From: Pythium myriotylum
Lineage: Eukaryota > Oomycota > Peronosporomycetes > Pythiales > Pythiaceae
Length of the DNA stretch: 64,000 bases
Reading direction: 5' to 3'
Assembly: GCA_023091665.1 (NCBI GenBank)
Contig: JALJCQ010000023.1
Location: 930,001 to 994,000 of the forward strand
The position numbers and the translations under genes are program-made. Of this stretch, positions 23,875 through 33,984 are shown in pieces; the first letter of the stretch is position 1, and every line of letters starts with the position of its first letter. The notes beneath the pieces are model-generated. The model had not been told where the DNA came from. It was given only the letters and a program-made list of their open reading frames with translations, and did no database searches.

Positions 23875-26800
23875 ATGCCAAAAAGCGAACTGCAAACAAC
23901 CCCATGTTGTTTTGCAGGAAGGCACCGAAAGAAGGCGTAGACTGGAGACTTGACAACACAACCTGAAGCGAAGCACGCTGCGCATCGTCGTACACACGTC
24001 GAAGACACGCACGCACATGAGCACCCACAGTCGTATACACCACACGCAGTGCTGCAATTGTTGGCATCGGGGACCGCCCGTTGAACAGTCGCCCATTGCG
24101 TTCAGTCCACAACAGGTGAAGCACCACAGCACGGATGACTTGCCACAGGTCTTGGATTTCTTCTGTGTGGTCCTTCCACACGGGAGCAGCGCGGATGGCT
24201 TTACCGAAGACAATGTCGGTCCAGGAGGGTCGAGATGTGAAGAACACCGACATATCACGGAAGATGTCGCGCCATATCACAGTCGGCAGCACACACTCGA
24301 AGAACAAATGACGCGCCGTCTCCACTGAGTTGCAGCCTGGTCGAACACAGTACACGATGCCGGGATTTGCCACCGTCATGAACGAGAAGCGTGAGCGAGT
24401 CGGTAACAAGCCGTACGCCAAGCGGAACTGGAGGTCTTCGTATATCGGGAGAAGCAACACACGAAGCCGCTTGCGTAGCTTGTTGAATCGGAGGACCACG
24501 TCTGTAGGCGCTCGAGGGTCGTGGAAGAACAGCGGATGCGTTCTCGTCGGCTCTGGAGCTTGCCACACCAGGCGGAGCAGTTGGGATCGTGGAATGCGCG
24601 GCACCCAGCACACACGGTCGTTGATCTCCACACCGACTCGCGGATGTTGGTGCTCAGGCGCCGTCGGTAGCACTCCATCGACTGGGACAGAGCACATTGT
24701 GCAGAGACGCCCGAAAACTTGCGTGGCTTCCTCGTGAAGCTTGAGCAGCCACGTGTACTGTCGATACGGGGTGATGGAGACTTGGGTGTAGTCGACATGT
24801 CGCTCAGCAAACTCGATCGCGCTCGGCCACTTGTCGCCTTCACCAGCGAAGTCACGAAGAGATCGCAACTGAAAGACACGGGCAACTTGCCGACGGAAGC
24901 TTCGTTGCGGCTCTGCAATCATGCTGAGAGAACGATGCTGGGACGGCGTTGTGTCGGAACGGCTGGTTGGGAGGAACTGGAAGTTCTTGTCGCCATGGAA
25001 CCAGATCGGTTGGTCGAGTGCAAACGCAAGACGGTCTTCTGGAGGGAGGTCGAGCCACGACACCGGCCACTTGATAGCGTACCAAGTCTTCCAGGCCGCA
25101 CGCCACCACGAAGAGAGCTGGTCCCACTCGATCGAGCCTCGATGCCGCCACGGACTGACGTAGAGAAAGTCGAGTGGCCTCTGCGGGCCCCACCGCGGAA
25201 GACTGATCCGCAGCAGCTCGACTCCTGCTACCGTCCAGTTGCCGGTCGTCGATGCCGAAGCTGCCGTGAACTGAAGCAGGAGCTGCAGTGACTGTCGCTT
25301 GAGCACACCGTCGAGACTCGGTACCTGCAGACCCCCAGACTCGCGCGGCAGGTTGACAAATTCGTTCGAGATCAACTGGACATGCCGAGCGTCGCGTTCG
25401 TAGCGCCGACTCAAGACGAACCGGTGTAGCGCGGCTTGCCACTTCTTCACTCGTCCTGGCGGCACAACAACGTGAGCAGTGTAGTGCCACAGACGTGAGA
25501 GCACCATGGTCTGGGCGACGAGGAGCCTGCCTTGGAGCGTCCGTGCGCGCCGAAACCACTGCTTGAACCCGTCAAAGAAGCGTCGATCGAGGTCTTCAAC
25601 AATCAACTCCGTAGTGCGTCGCTGTCCGAACAGGAGACCGAGGAACTTGACCGTGGAGTCTTCATCGAGAACCTGCACACCTGGTATGCCCGGGCATCGC
25701 CGCGTTCGATGCAGCGACATCAGCACACACTTGTTCACGTTGAGCTTGGCGCCGGAGCCTTGACAGTATTCTTCGACCAACCCAAGTTGCGCCTCGACAC
25801 CAGCGATAGAGCCCGACAGTAACGCCGAGTCGTCGGCGAAGAAAACACTCGTGACGGTGGCATCCGCTGTCAAGCAGATCCCATGTTCTTCGTGCTGGCG
25901 GAGCAGGTTACCGAGTGGCTCGATAACAAGCAAGAACAGCAGCGCCGACAGCGGATCACCTTGCTTGACTCCGCGCGTTGGGCAGAGCGGGTCTTGCACG
26001 AATCCGTTGATCATGAGATGCGCGCGTGGTCGAGTGTACAGGAGCTTCACCCACCCCGAGAACGCCCCGCCACATCCCATCCGATCGAGCACCTGAAACA
26101 TGTAGTTCCAGTTGACGCGGTCGTACGCCTTCTCAAAGTCGAGGAACATGGCGTAGGCTTCTTCGTCGCGCGCGGTGACGAGGTCTTGCAGGTCACTCAC
26201 GAAACGAACGTGGTGATGCAGAGAGCGACCACGCACGAAAGCCTTCTGGTCTTGGTGCACAAGCTTGGTCAGGAACAACTGCAGTCGGAAAGCGAGAACC
26301 TTTGACAGTGCCTTCACGTCGACACCCATCAAAGCAATTGGGCGATAGTTGCCTGGGTCAGCTCGGGATCCCTTCTTGTGCAGCAGACTGATCGCAGACT
26401 GGCGCTGACACCGAAGGAGCTCTCCTCGCTGAAGCTGGTAGTTGAACACGATCTCGAGGCATTCACCGAAGACGTCAGGAGCCACTTGGTAGAACGAAGC
26501 TGGAAGCCCATCCATCCCGGGTGCAGACGATGCCCGCATCTTCTTGATTGCACTAGCAAGGTCCGCCGCTGTGATCGGAGCGTTGAGGATATTTTGCTCG
26601 TCTTCAGACAGTCGGCGGTCGATCGTGTCGAGCATCCGGTCAATCTGGCTCTGCTCAGGCTCTTGGACGACAACACCACCGCGCTCAACATCGCCCATGA
26701 TACCGCCCCAGTGCTGATTGAAGGCAGCCGCGATATCCGCGGGGTTGCTTGATGCTGAGCCATCTTGAAGCCGCACTTCTTCGATGCTGACTCTCCGCAA

Positions 26801-28039
26801 GGATCCGTCCAGCGGTCGAAAGAAGTACTTGGATGACTTCTCCGCGTGTTGAGCCTGGAAGTCGAAAGCCGAGTCTTGGTTGTAAAGACGCGCCGAGTTG
26901 ATGCTGTCTTGGTATGCCGTCAGTGCGGTCTGGAACACCGTCTGCGCGCGATCGCTTCGCTCCGACCGGTATGCCGCAGCCGCGTGGGCAAGTGCCTGAC
27001 GAGCTTCGGTGATGGCGGTCTCACCTTGACGCTTCAGCTTGCGCTGCAGAGCTTGAAGCTGACGACGCATGTCCTTCTTCCACTTGTGCCACACCTTGCC
27101 CGGGTTGGAGGAGCGCCGTAACGCAGCAAGCACAGTCGTCGCTTCGCCTTGGATAGCTTCAACGATATCGGGGAAGTCGAGCATCGCCGACTGGAAACGC
27201 CAGTACCCGTGGCCTTGAGGCTGGCTCATCGCGCGCAACACAACTTGATGTGCGAGATGGTCGCCGGCACCCTTGGGCTCAAAGTACGAGGAGTCACCGT
27301 ATAGCGCGGTGCAGAAGTCCTCCGACATGAGGATGTAGTCGAGACGGTTGTGTCGAGGCTGTGGACCAGTGTAGACGCGTTCGTCGGGATGGTGGATTCG
27401 CCAGGCATCCACGACACCGAGTTGGGCCAACCACGCCACACACGCGTTACCGCCGGTCGTTCCTGTCGCCCTTGGATCCGACGCATCGACGAGGGGGTCA
27501 AGTGGCGTGTTGAGGTCACCGAGCACCAGGTGAGTCGCATTGTCTTCGAACACTTCGTACGGTAGCGCTTCGAAGAACCCCTTCTTCTCGAAGTTATCGA
27601 CTGGCGCGTACACGTTGTGGATGTAGATCGGAGCACCGTTCGCGACGACCCGGACGACCAAGTAGCGGCCTTGAATAGTCAACGAAGACTGCTCACAAGC
27701 AGACTGAAAGCCGGGAAAGTCGGAGCGGAGCACTGTCATGACGCCACCCGATCGTGCAGCAACGGCAACTGGACTGTGCGCGTTGGTGTCGCTGACGAAG
27801 AGGCGGTGTTGAAATCTGGTGTCATGGTGAAATTGGAGCGTTGCACGATGATGCGAGTCGCGCAGCTTGGTCTCTTGGACGCACGAGAGACTGTTCTTGA
27901 TGAGCTGGTTCTCGATCAACAGGTGGCCGTTCTTCTTGATCCCGTTGGTGTTCACCGTCAAAAGACTGATGTTCTCCCACGAGACCTCGGCCGCGTCCGC
28001 CTCGACCGCTTTAGCAGTCGAGGCAGAGCGGTCCGGCAC
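23873..28039 (-). CDS. LINE ORF2: APE-type endonuclease and reverse transcriptase, copy 1
   Basis: 1388-residue frame. It nicks the target and copies the LINE RNA at the nick (target-primed reverse transcription). Endonuclease domain ~23-270: TVNTNG, QETK (E56), NVYAP, GDLN (174-177), RLDYI (232-236) and GDH (259-261). Reverse transcriptase ~485-760: SAPGMDG (505-511), LDFEKAYD (633-640), RGVKQGDPLSALLF (689-702) and FADD (734-737). A C-terminal Cys/His motif C-x4-C-x7-H-x4-C at 1231-1249 resembles zf-RVT; no RNase H is visible. The frame opens just after a TAG (28040-28042). The first possible start is GTG at 28039, and the first ATG codon is residue 101, beyond catalytic E56. ORF2 overlaps ORF1 by 29 nt in the +1 frame, so its translation probably uses frameshifting, reinitiation or a non-AUG start. 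Confidence 0.93.
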   Translation of the reverse strand: MPDRSASTAKAVEADAAEVSWENISLLTVNTNGIKKNGHLLIENQLIKNSLSCVQETKLRDSHHRATLQFHHDTRFQHRLFVSDTNAHSPVAVAARSGGVMTVLRSDFPGFQSACEQSSLTIQGRYLVVRVVANGAPIYIHNVYAPVDNFEKKGFFEALPYEVFEDNATHLVLGDLNTPLDPLVDASDPRATGTTGGNACVAWLAQLGVVDAWRIHHPDERVYTGPQPRHNRLDYILMSEDFCTALYGDSSYFEPKGAGDHLAHQVVLRAMSQPQGHGYWRFQSAMLDFPDIVEAIQGEATTVLAALRRSSNPGKVWHKWKKDMRRQLQALQRKLKRQGETAITEARQALAHAAAAYRSERSDRAQTVFQTALTAYQDSINSARLYNQDSAFDFQAQHAEKSSKYFFRPLDGSLRRVSIEEVRLQDGSASSNPADIAAAFNQHWGGIMGDVERGGVVVQEPEQSQIDRMLDTIDRRLSEDEQNILNAPITAADLASAIKKMRASSAPGMDGLPASFYQVAPDVFGECLEIVFNYQLQRGELLRCQRQSAISLLHKKGSRADPGNYRPIALMGVDVKALSKVLAFRLQLFLTKLVHQDQKAFVRGRSLHHHVRFVSDLQDLVTARDEEAYAMFLDFEKAYDRVNWNYMFQVLDRMGCGGAFSGWVKLLYTRPRAHLMINGFVQDPLCPTRGVKQGDPLSALLFLLVIEPLGNLLRQHEEHGICLTADATVTSVFFADDSALLSGSIAGVEAQLGLVEEYCQGSGAKLNVNKCVLMSLHRTRRCPGIPGVQVLDEDSTVKFLGLLFGQRRTTELIVEDLDRRFFDGFKQWFRRARTLQGRLLVAQTMVLSRLWHYTAHVVVPPGRVKKWQAALHRFVLSRRYERDARHVQLISNEFVNLPRESGGLQVPSLDGVLKRQSLQLLLQFTAASASTTGNWTVAGVELLRISLPRWGPQRPLDFLYVSPWRHRGSIEWDQLSSWWRAAWKTWYAIKWPVSWLDLPPEDRLAFALDQPIWFHGDKNFQFLPTSRSDTTPSQHRSLSMIAEPQRSFRRQVARVFQLRSLRDFAGEGDKWPSAIEFAERHVDYTQVSITPYRQYTWLLKLHEEATQVFGRLCTMCSVPVDGVLPTAPEHQHPRVGVEINDRVCWVPRIPRSQLLRLVWQAPEPTRTHPLFFHDPRAPTDVVLRFNKLRKRLRVLLLPIYEDLQFRLAYGLLPTRSRFSFMTVANPGIVYCVRPGCNSVETARHLFFECVLPTVIWRDIFRDMSVFFTSRPSWTDIVFGKAIRAAPVWKDHTEEIQDLWQVIRAVVLHLLWTERNGRLFNGRSPMPTIAALRVVYTTVGAHVRACLRRVYDDAQRASLQVVLSSLQSTPSFGAFLQNNMGLFAVRFLA

Positions 28040-30728
28040 CTAGTGTTGCGACGCCGTTGACAGCCGTAAGCTGGAGAACCGCTTCGTCGTCGGAGAAGTA
28101 CAAGCCGCACGTGCGAAGATATTCGAGGTCGTCGAGAAGCTCGCCTTGCCACTGGATCTTCTCCCACACGGCAAAGATCTGTGCGCCCAAGTCGGAGCGC
28201 AGCAGTGCCAACAACACGTTGGGGTGGAGCAAACGACCGTTGAGTGCTGGAATCCACCCGACTGGAGCTCCGGTAAGGCGCTGGATCCACATGTCGCTCT
28301 GGAAGATCTGCGGCGCCGTGCACATGAGCATCAACTCGAACAACGAGAGCGCGCACGTGGCTCGCAAGAGCGCCGACATCCGCTCATCACGATACCACCG
28401 TCCCGTCATCTTGAAGATGTCATTGCGATCCTTCGGCAGCTTCTCACCGTAGTGCGCAGCCCACTTGTGCGCGAAGGTCGTACACGAGTTTGGATCAGTC
28501 GCGCTCAACACACGATTGATCATGTGGAGCTGTGCGAGTTCCTTGACGTTGCCGCTGAGGTCACTCATCTCGCCGAGCAGCACAGAGTTGAACGCGAGCG
28601 GAGACTTCCCACCGGCAAGATGGCCGATCGTGTCCGGGTTGGCCGTGTTGCGGAGAGTCTTCCGAAGTGATTCCGCACGAACGTCCGCTGCAGCGATATG
28701 GTTCGACTGGAGCTGGAGGTCGGCGGTGGGCTCGGTCGTCTCGAGTTCGGCGAGGATCTCTTGGATTGACGTCGGTTCCTTCGTCTTCATGACCAGAGTG
28801 TGGTGCTTGGTCAAGAAGTGACTCGACTCCTTGCTGGTCTTGATCGTGTCGGGACCCTTGACCTTGCGAGGCACGACCTGGAACCGCGGCAGGCTCGACT
28901 CGTTGAGCGCCGCATTGCAGCAGTCGAGTTCGAACTCGATGGAGTTCAACACTTCGAAGTAGTTGCTTGTCGCGATGCCTTGCACGGGCTTCGGTCGCGC
29001 CTTCTGTAACATGTCGGCAAAGTCGTCGGCGTAACGCGAGCGCTTGCCCTTGGACTTGGTCGATTTGGTTCCGTTTTCCGGACGATCTGCGTTGGACGCG
29101 GACAGACCGAGCGGCGGTGGCGGCGGCGGCAGAGACTTGGCTCCAGGCTGCGGACTACCCGGAGGCGTCAACAGCGATCCCGCGTGCGTACCGACCGAGA
29201 TGACGCTTGCAGAGTCTTGCGACTTGGACTCCGCTTGCGAGACACCGTTCTTCACCGCGTCTGCGTACGAAGTCGGAGCAGCCGGCTCGGACGGTTGCAC
29301 TGGTGCTGGCGGAGTAGGCTGGTTGATCTTGTCCAAGTCCAAAGCGTGTGGCGACACCTGACCGAAACCACGTCGCTGGGACGGGAACGCGGCGTCGCGC
29401 GCCAAAGCTGGGTACATGCGGTTGCCGAAGATGACTTGGTCGCACGTGAAGCCTTGCACACACAGCGCTCGTGGGCACGTCGCACTTCGAAAGTAGACGC
29501 GCCACGTTGCTGTCGTCATTCCGGACGCGAGGTTGACGTCGCGGAACGTGTCGTAAATCGGCTCGCTGCCGATGTCGAAGAACGCGCGCAGAAGACCTTC
29601 GTTGTCGAAGTTGCTGTCGACGCTCGAGATGTCGATGTAGAAGCGATCGGCGAGGACGTCGAAGTCTTGGAACATGTACTTGCCACCGAGGATCTTGACT
29701 TCCTGACGCGCGAGGCGTTCGCACGCAGCACGTGACTTGACCTTGACGCGGATTTCTCCGCCACGACCCTTGGAGATCTGGCCGAGTTCTTGAAGCTTGA
29801 TCTGCTCGGTGACCACGGGGTTCCCGTTGTCCTTGAGAAAAGACGCCATGATCTTGTTGATGCCGGTACGCTCGAACGCGCGACCAGTGTCGATGGTCAT
29901 GACGTAACGAGCGCGCGGGAGCTCGTACGGGCGCGCTTGTTCAACTGACGTGAAGAGCGAGGCCCAGTCGCCACCGTTCTCGTACAGCGCGTCAATCGCT
30001 TCGATATCCGCAGCACACGGTCGAGGCAGCACCACACGACTGGTCGCCGAGACGGGAGTTCTGTCACGGCGAATCTCGGTTGGACGGCGTAGAAGAGCAC
30101 CAAGCGAAGGCGTCGCACCTGCCGCACTGGCAGGCGGTTGCTGAGCATCCGGAATCGGATCCGGGGTCGAATCAGTCGTAGTCGAGTCTTCAACAGTTGA
30201 TTCGTCGGGGCTTGAGGCGAGACTGAGCTGGAGCGAGGTCGCCGCCATCATCAAGTCGTCGTCGTCATCGTCGCCACAGGAGACAGCAGTAGTCCCAGTG
30301 TTCGCGAGCGAGTCGGTCGAACTGGAAAGCGCAACGGAGATCTCGACACCAGACGCCACCGGAGCGGAGCCTGTCACGAGCACCGTCATACCGGCACCGA
30401 CATCCACGATGCGGGCGGTAGAGGCGGGTCCGTCGGCGGTTGAAGGAGCGTCGGCGTCGTCGACCGCGGAGGTAGCCGTCGTGCCGGAGCTGACTGGGGC
30501 TTGCGCATTCACTGACTTCGAAGTCACGTGAGATACGGGCGCGGGCGTCGCAGGGTCGTCGGCAGTCGCACTGGCACCATCCGGACCAGATGGTGGCTCA
30601 CAATGCGTGAGACTTCCCGAATCTTGTGCAGAGACGGGACGGAGCAGCTGCGCGGGAGGGTTCTCACCCACAAAGTCGAGGTCGGAGGGGGATGGGCGAG
30701 CCGAGTCGATCTGGTTCGCTGGCTTCAT
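28011..30728 (-). CDS. LINE ORF1: RNA-binding nucleoprotein, copy 1
   Basis: 905 residues from an ATG 94 nt inside the element 5' end. Residues 1-230 are Ser/Thr/Ala/Pro-rich and probably disordered, with an acidic DDDDDD stretch at 153-158. Residues ~274-356 and ~362-440 each show a β-α-β pattern like an RRM (FYIDIS as an RNP2-like strand, ATWRVYF as an RNP1-like strand); this is my reading of the pattern, not a database match. A proline run and a basic stretch, KSTKSKGKRSR, lie near 525-560. The C-terminal ~300 residues look globular but I do not recognise them. I see no CCHC zinc knuckles. The likely role is binding LINE RNA, by analogy with other LINE ORF1 proteins. The stop TAA (28011-28013) lies inside the start of ORF2. 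Confidence 0.85.
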   Translation of the reverse strand: MKPANQIDSARPSPSDLDFVGENPPAQLLRPVSAQDSGSLTHCEPPSGPDGASATADDPATPAPVSHVTSKSVNAQAPVSSGTTATSAVDDADAPSTADGPASTARIVDVGAGMTVLVTGSAPVASGVEISVALSSSTDSLANTGTTAVSCGDDDDDDLMMAATSLQLSLASSPDESTVEDSTTTDSTPDPIPDAQQPPASAAGATPSLGALLRRPTEIRRDRTPVSATSRVVLPRPCAADIEAIDALYENGGDWASLFTSVEQARPYELPRARYVMTIDTGRAFERTGINKIMASFLKDNGNPVVTEQIKLQELGQISKGRGGEIRVKVKSRAACERLARQEVKILGGKYMFQDFDVLADRFYIDISSVDSNFDNEGLLRAFFDIGSEPIYDTFRDVNLASGMTTATWRVYFRSATCPRALCVQGFTCDQVIFGNRMYPALARDAAFPSQRRGFGQVSPHALDLDKINQPTPPAPVQPSEPAAPTSYADAVKNGVSQAESKSQDSASVISVGTHAGSLLTPPGSPQPGAKSLPPPPPPLGLSASNADRPENGTKSTKSKGKRSRYADDFADMLQKARPKPVQGIATSNYFEVLNSIEFELDCCNAALNESSLPRFQVVPRKVKGPDTIKTSKESSHFLTKHHTLVMKTKEPTSIQEILAELETTEPTADLQLQSNHIAAADVRAESLRKTLRNTANPDTIGHLAGGKSPLAFNSVLLGEMSDLSGNVKELAQLHMINRVLSATDPNSCTTFAHKWAAHYGEKLPKDRNDIFKMTGRWYRDERMSALLRATCALSLFELMLMCTAPQIFQSDMWIQRLTGAPVGWIPALNGRLLHPNVLLALLRSDLGAQIFAVWEKIQWQGELLDDLEYLRTCGLYFSDDEAVLQLTAVNGVATLGAGPLCLDC

Positions 30729-30822
30729 CTTCGTTCGACGGGAAGGCTGGGAGGCTGGTTGGCTGGTTACTTCGGCTGTTTGCTTGGATCGACTTGTGCT
30801 CGACGAGGCAAAACGAGAAGTA

Positions 30823-30895
30823 GGGGATGTAGCTCAGATGGTAGAGCGCTCGCTTAGCATGCGAGAGGTACTGGGATCGATACCCAGCTTCTCCA
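30823..30895 (+). tRNA. tRNA-Ala(AGC), unit 16, rebuilt by LINE 1 duplication
   Basis: Full gene matching unit 1. Its first 15 nt are the right-hand target-site duplication, and its 5' flank is now the LINE 5' UTR instead of array spacer. The tRNA and the LINE are divergent and abut. Unit length 1,508 bp. Confidence 0.97.
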
Positions 30896-30896
30896 G

Positions 30897-30968
30897 GCGT
30901 ATGTAGTATAGTGGTTAGTACCTCACGTTGTGGCCGTGATATCCCAGGTTCGACTCCTGGCATACGCA
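30897..30968 (+). tRNA. tRNA-His(GTG), unit 16
   Basis: Matches unit 1; G-1 at 30896, T5 at 30973-30977. Shortest GCCTCC block; TTGGAACCCC variant. Confidence 0.97.
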
Positions 30969-32330
30969 TCTCTTTTTGCACAACCTATCACATCCGAATC
31001 CCCGCAGCTATCACACTCACGCTCACGCTCACGCTCACGCTCACCCACACGCTCACGCTCACGCTCACCCACACGCTCACGCACACTTGCGCCTCGACGA
31101 TCGATCGCCCCCTCTATCTATCGTCCCCATCGAAGCCCTGCGCCTCCACCTGCGCCTCCGCCTCCGATCTGCACACAGCCGCATTGTTCGTGCCACATGC
31201 CACGCCCTTGTCTTCATCTCCAACGCGGACAGAATCGTAGGCCATCCGCGTCGTGCGTCTCTCGTGCCACGCCTTGGTGACTTTGAAGTGTTGGAACCCC
31301 GTGTTCTATATCCCCCGCATCCCCGTATTCCCGTACCCCCGTATCCTCGTATCGCCTTATTCCCATGTCCCTACGGCCCGTCCATCATCGACCACCGACC
31401 ATCGACGCGGCCCCACAGGAGCAAGTCTGAGTAGTATTGTTTCTCTTCAAGAGCGTGGTGGCTTTGTTGTCTCATCTCCACAGCACAACTCGACACGATA
31501 GAGTGCGAGGTGGTGGTGGTGGTGGCTGTGTATCGATAGCGGCTTCTTGAGGTCACAGTCACTCGATCGGCTTCCTCCTTGCGATGCGAACGTCGTGTGG
31601 CGCTCTACGACGTACTTCCTACGGCCACGACGCGGGGAGAGCGATAGAGGGACAGGAGAGAGCGAGGTGGAGACAATATCGGCAACGACCGATACGAAAA
31701 CAAAAACAAAGTCGAAGACGAAGGCGACGACGAAGGCGACGACGACGACGACGACAACAACAACGACGACAACAACAAGAACGACGACAACAACAACAAC
31801 GACGAATGTCCCGTGCCCACGAATAAGGAGCAGTGGCTATGCAGACCTGCGAGCGGTGAGGTGGCATTCATCTCCACGGTGGCCAGGTGGGCGTCGGTAG
31901 ATCAGGAGTGAAGTGTATGGCGAAGGCGGAGCTGTGAGTATACGGGCTTGGGGCGAGTGTTTGATGGAACGACGGGGTGAGGAGGGCGCCGAGGGGATGG
32001 AGAGGTGGCGGAGTGGATGTGGGGCAAGGAATGGAGTGCAGGCGACTTGTGCGGTCTCGGCGAGGTGGTTGATTGTGTGTAGGAGGAATCAGTGTGTAGC
32101 GGTGGGTGGGAATGAGCGAAGGGAGCGAAGGGACGTTGAAGCGGTTTTGTCGAAGGATTGGGCGTGCGAGTGAGGTTGGTGAGTGCTGTAGTGGTTTTGC
32201 GGGAGCATATGGGTACGATGCGAGAGTTTGTTGTGTGTGGAGTGGTGAGTAATGTCTGTTTTTGCTATTTTGCGTGGCGTGGTTGTGATGCATGTTTGTG
32301 AGGAGTATGGTGTGTGGTAGGTGGTTGTAT

Positions 32331-32403
32331 GGGGATGTAGCTCAGATGGTAGAGCGCTCGCTTAGCATGCGAGAGGTACTGGGATCGATACCCAGCTTCT
32401 CCA
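32331..32403 (+). tRNA. tRNA-Ala(AGC), unit 17
   Basis: Matches unit 1. Unit length 1,508 bp. Confidence 0.97.
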
Positions 32404-32404
32404 G

Positions 32405-32476
32405 GCGTATGTAGTATAGTGGTTAGTACCTCACGTTGTGGCCGTGATATCCCAGGTTCGACTCCTGGCATACGCA
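32405..32476 (+). tRNA. tRNA-His(GTG), unit 17
   Basis: Matches unit 1; G-1 at 32404, T5 at 32481-32485. The spacer lacks the long GA segment. Confidence 0.97.
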
Positions 32477-33838
32477 TCTCTTTTTGCACAACCTATCACA
32501 TCCGAATCCCCGCAGCTATCACACTCACGCTCACGCTCACGCTCACGCTCACCCACACGCTCACGCTCACGCTCACCCACACGCTCACGCACACTTGCGC
32601 CTCGACGATCGATCGCCCCCTCTATCTATCGTCCCCATCGAAGCCCTGCGCCTCCACCTGCGCCTCCGCCTCCGATCTGCACACAGCCGCATTGTTCGTG
32701 CCACATGCCACGCCCTTGTCTTCATCTCCAACGCGGACAGAATCGTAGGCCATCCGCGTCGTGCGTCTCTCGTGCCACGCCTTGGTGACTTTGAAGTGTT
32801 GGAGCCCCGTGTTCTATATCCCCCGCATCCCCGTATTCCCGTACCCCCGTATCCTCGTATCGCCTTATTCCCATGTCCCTACGGCCCGTCCATCATCGAC
32901 CACCGACCATCGACGCGGCCCCACAGGAGCAAGTCTGAGTAGTATTGTTTCTCTTCAAGAGCGTGGTGGCTTTGTTGTCTCATCTCCACAGCACAACTCG
33001 ACACGATAGAGTGCGAGGTGGTGGTGGTGGTGGCTGTGTATCGATAGCGGCTTCTTGAGGTCACAGTCACTCGATCGGCTTCCTCCTTGCGATGCGAACG
33101 TCGTGTGGCGCTCTACGACGTACTTCCTACGGCCACGACGCGGGGAGAGCGATAGAGGGACAGGAGAGAGCGAGGTGGAGACAATATCGGCAACGACCGA
33201 TACGAAAACAAAAACAAAGTCGAAGACGAAGGCGACGACGAAGGCGACGACGACGACGACGACAACAACAACGACGACAACAACAAGAACGACGACAACA
33301 ACAACAACGACGAATGTCCCGTGCCCACGAATAAGGAGCAGTGGCTATGCAGACCTGCGAGCGGTGAGGTGGCATTCATCTCCACGGTGGCCAGGTGGGC
33401 GTCGGTAGATCAGGAGTGAAGTGTATGGCGAAGGCGGAGCTGTGAGTATACGGGCTTGGGGCGAGTGTTTGATGGAACGACGGGGTGAGGAGGGCGCCGA
33501 GGGGATGGAGAGGTGGCGGAGTGGATGTGGGGCAAGGAATGGAGTGCAGGCGACTTGTGCGGTCTCGGCGAGGTGGTTGATTGTGTGTAGGAGGAATCAG
33601 TGTGTAGCGGTGGGTGGGAATGAGCGAAGGGAGCGAAGGGACGTTGAAGCGGTTTTGTCGAAGGATTGGGCGTGCGAGTGAGGTTGGTGAGTGCTGTAGT
33701 GGTTTTGCGGGAGCATATGGGTACGATGCGAGAGTTTGTTGTGTGTGGAGTGGTGAGTAATGTCTGTTTTTGCTATTTTGCGTGGCGTGGTTGTGATGCA
33801 TGTTTGTGAGGAGTATGGTGTGTGGTAGGTGGTTGTAT

Positions 33839-33911
33839 GGGGATGTAGCTCAGATGGTAGAGCGCTCGCTTAGCATGCGAGAGGTACTGGGATCGATACC
33901 CAGCTTCTCCA
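33839..33911 (+). tRNA. tRNA-Ala(AGC), unit 18
   Basis: Matches unit 1. Unit length 1,508 bp. Confidence 0.97.
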
Positions 33912-33912
33912 G

Positions 33913-33984
33913 GCGTATGTAGTATAGTGGTTAGTACCTCACGTTGTGGCCGTGATATCCCAGGTTCGACTCCTGGCATACGCA
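33913..33984 (+). tRNA. tRNA-His(GTG), unit 18
   Basis: Matches unit 1; G-1 at 33912, T5 at 33989-33993. Spacer as in unit 17. Confidence 0.97.

Larger units (their letters stand above)
23481..30822 (-). mobile_element. Full-length tRNA-Ala-specific non-LTR retrotransposon (LINE), copy 1
   Basis: A 7,342-bp element oriented opposite to the tRNAs. From its 5' end (30822): 94-nt 5' UTR, ORF1 (905 aa), a 29-nt overlap, ORF2 with APE endonuclease and reverse transcriptase (1388 aa), and a 392-nt 3' UTR that ends ...CGCCTTGAAA without poly(A). It has no LTRs. A 15-bp duplication, GGGGATGTAGCTCAG, flanks it. The insertion point is between tRNA-Ala nt 15 and 16 on the tRNA-sense strand; the inferred second nick is at the first base of the tRNA. 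An extra A (30822) at the 5' junction is absent from copy 2, a typical 5'-junction irregularity. Both ORFs are open, and the two copies differ at only about 14 sites by eye, so the family is young and possibly active. The terminal 18 bp (23481-23498) are shared with the short elements. Confidence 0.95.

Noticed and set aside
23644..24258. 204-codon minus-strand frame overlapping the ORF2 3' end, and other frames of 60-235 codons inside the LINE
   Set aside because: They are shadows of ORF1 and ORF2 in other frames; one of them translates the tRNA-like 3' UTR.
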